From assembly GCF_002900095.1 (NCBI RefSeq), contig NZ_LLKN01000001.1, positions 310,001 through 374,000 of the forward strand: a stretch of 64,000 nucleotides of DNA, written 5' to 3'. The notes below the pieces were generated by a model. That model was given only the letters and a program-made list of their open reading frames with translations. It had not been told where the DNA came from and did no database searches. The first letter of the stretch is position 1; every line of letters starts with the position of its first letter. The translations under genes and the position numbers were made by a program. Shown here in pieces: positions 63,501-64,000 of the stretch. This stretch comes from Salegentibacter mishustinae. Its GTDB lineage: Bacteria; Bacteroidota; Bacteroidia; Flavobacteriales; Flavobacteriaceae.

Positions 63501-64000
63501 AGCCGCAACTAACAAGCCCCCTAACAGTTTCTGAAGTTTGCTCGGGAGGAGTTTTCGAATATGAATTCGAAAGTAACATCCCGATAGAAAAATATTATTG
63601 GAAACGTCCTGAAATTGAAGGTCTAACAGGCTCTTTAAGTGGTGAAGGAAACATACAGGAGTCTTTCACAAACACAACTGATGAAACGATCGATGTTCAA
63701 TTTGAAATAAAAATACAGGCAGTTAATGGGTGCATAGCAGGAGAAGAAGAAAAAATTATTATAACAACCCCTATTTTGCCGAAGCCACAATTAAAAGGAG
63801 ACAAGACTTATGAGAGGTGTAGTACGGCTCCTTTTACAGCCAATAACTACACGAATGTTTCAGGAGCTAATTTAATATGGGAGATAGTTCCCCAAGATGG
63901 TATATCAGCCAGTAAAACTTCAGGTTTAGGCAGCGTGCAAACTACACTTACTAACAATACCGCTAATCCTAAAGACGTAGAATTCATCTACACGATGAAT
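60584..64000 (+). CDS. Second giant surface protein, partial at the window end
   Basis: The frame is open from ATG 60584 to the last base, so at least 1139 aa. A leader (RIFLAVFIFGLYLLSENTVLA) is followed by a PKD-like unit (SCSDKSDGVLKVSASGG) and four 80-aa tandem repeats (residues ~141-460) of the pattern APEVITQNITVQLD...SNDACGIQNLSLD...LTATDENGN, an HYR/cadherin-like adhesion fold. Many Ig-like units with conserved Cys follow. The C-terminus is out of the window. It is the tandem partner of the 50700 gene, 149 bp downstream. Confidence 0.85.
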   Translation, partial: MGKITPRIFLAVFIFGLYLLSENTVLANIKYGPEKPIAEKQIQDKSFFVGFLLEEAPTINLVENSQASCSDKSDGVLKVSASGGVSPYTYAWSGPNGFTSSGEEINNLAPGAYTVTVTDTNGEKSSESFNVGFEDNIDPEVITQNITVQLDSNGNANITTSEIDNGSSDACGIQDLSLDITTFDCGNVGTNTVRLTATDENGNTASETATVTVEDNIAPEVITQNITVQLDTDGETNITTAQINNGSNDACGIQNLSLDNSSFNCSNIGNNTVTLTATDENGNTASETAIVTVEDKVAPEVITQNITVQLDANGKASITTTQIDNGSNDACGIQNLSLDNSSFNCSNIGNNTVTLTATDENGNSTSETAIVTVEDKVAPEVITQNITVELDANGKASITTAQIDNGSNDACGIQNLSLDTSSFDCSNIGNNTVTLTATDENGNSASKTATVTVDDNINPETPTIPALEWTCEDEIINFPTTTDNCNGEITGTTSDPLSYDTYGTFIITWKFTDDSENSVTATQEIIIPEPTVEIPAINNSAFCNTEIVPEINFSGANATSYQWSYQKNSSTDIGLPSSGTGNIAAFTAKNNSSDPVVVDFTVVPFGGNCQGKEKKFQITINPTPTITKPENIVVCAGETIDKINFPGASVSGTSRVWINDNTSIGLSASGQGNIESFTATNSTTQSITATITLTPTANNCEGISETFTIEVKPNPELEILEIPELCNGVPTEAIPINGNFNGITYDISGGASIGLSNKSGVAEIPVFTPINNTESLLNATIKITPKDNGCIGETVEVPITVKPSPVVNTSYTKQICSEAQTDLLISSPVANTSYTWTVDAPTAITGAEDGNFEIADEKLIQQQLVNNSSTSQIVTYNITPEADGCTGTTIPVKITVNPTPEFEINLPNCPESIDLTDPTIKNNSSLNYTYWEDEDATIEINNPTELSLGTYYIKGQSDAGCALIKEVIVDKIKPQLTSPLTVSEVCSGGVFEYEFESNIPIEKYYWKRPEIEGLTGSLSGEGNIQESFTNTTDETIDVQFEIKIQAVNGCIAGEEEKIIITTPILPKPQLKGDKTYERCSTAPFTANNYTNVSGANLIWEIVPQDGISASKTSGLGSVQTTLTNNTANPKDVEFIYTMN
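61006..61965 (+). repeat. Four 240-bp tandem repeats
   Basis: Each unit starts near CCTGAAGTAATTACCCA and has a period of 240 bp: roughly 61006, 61246, 61486 and 61726. Units 2-4 differ at only a few bases, so the array has expanded or been homogenised recently; unit 1 is more diverged. Confidence 0.85.

Overview
The window looks like a chromosome segment of a marine-type Flavobacteriaceae (Bacteroidota). The signs are AT-rich DNA, a complete nqrABCDEF operon with apbE, Bacteroidota-only families (DUF4293, DUF3667, DUF1599, BT_3928-like, BT0820-like HAD, M57 peptidase), Rho with a long charged N-terminal insert, TAnnTTTG -7 promoter boxes, and giant secreted proteins, one with a type IX secretion (T9SS) C-terminal signal. 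No species is assigned.

Positions 45-15911 form an integrated genomic island in a tRNA-Arg(ACG) gene. A 19-bp copy of the tRNA 3' end at 45-63 repeats the tRNA end at 15893-15911, and an IntDOT-like tyrosine recombinase lies just inside the right end. The island carries: a TonB-plug-like surface protein; a cassette-like run of same-strand genes and pseudogenes (DoxX-like remnant, two serine hydrolases of which one is frameshifted, an unknown gene) separated by a ~55-bp repeat; a small XRE-like regulator; a BfmA/BtgA mobilization protein; an AbiEi/AbiEii-like pair under a 26-bp perfect palindrome; and a decayed hsdR.

The most interesting part of the island is 7609-9600. An ECF-type sigma factor gene with an extra C-terminal helix-turn-helix is followed 2 bp later by a Cas12f/TnpB-like gene. 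The visible RuvC acidic positions of that protein are replaced, and it ends before the zinc finger and RuvC-III. Directly downstream are three consecutive hairpins ending in ACAAC, a candidate guide RNA. This matches the layout of sigmaE-dCas12f RNA-guided transcription systems reported in Bacteroidota. No target is visible in the window.

From 15.9 to 50.4 kb the DNA is ordinary housekeeping chromosome: clpS-prmA-tpiA, a BT_3928-like protein, DUF1599, folP-cdaA, an ABC exporter and truA, rho, tRNA-Gly, a ClpP-family peptidase, two convergent L,D-transpeptidases, gpmI, a thioredoxin-like protein, a HAD phosphatase, map with an overlapping HNH-like gene, a methyltransferase, apbE and the six-gene Na+-NQR operon (ApbE attaches FMN to NqrB and NqrC), a T9SS plug-family protein, DUF3667, apaG, NRDE and pruA.

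From 50.7 kb to the window end are two tandem genes for giant repeat-rich cell-surface proteins: 3244 aa, complete, with a LamG-like domain and a T9SS sorting signal; and at least 1139 aa, cut by the window edge, with four nearly identical 80-aa tandem repeats.
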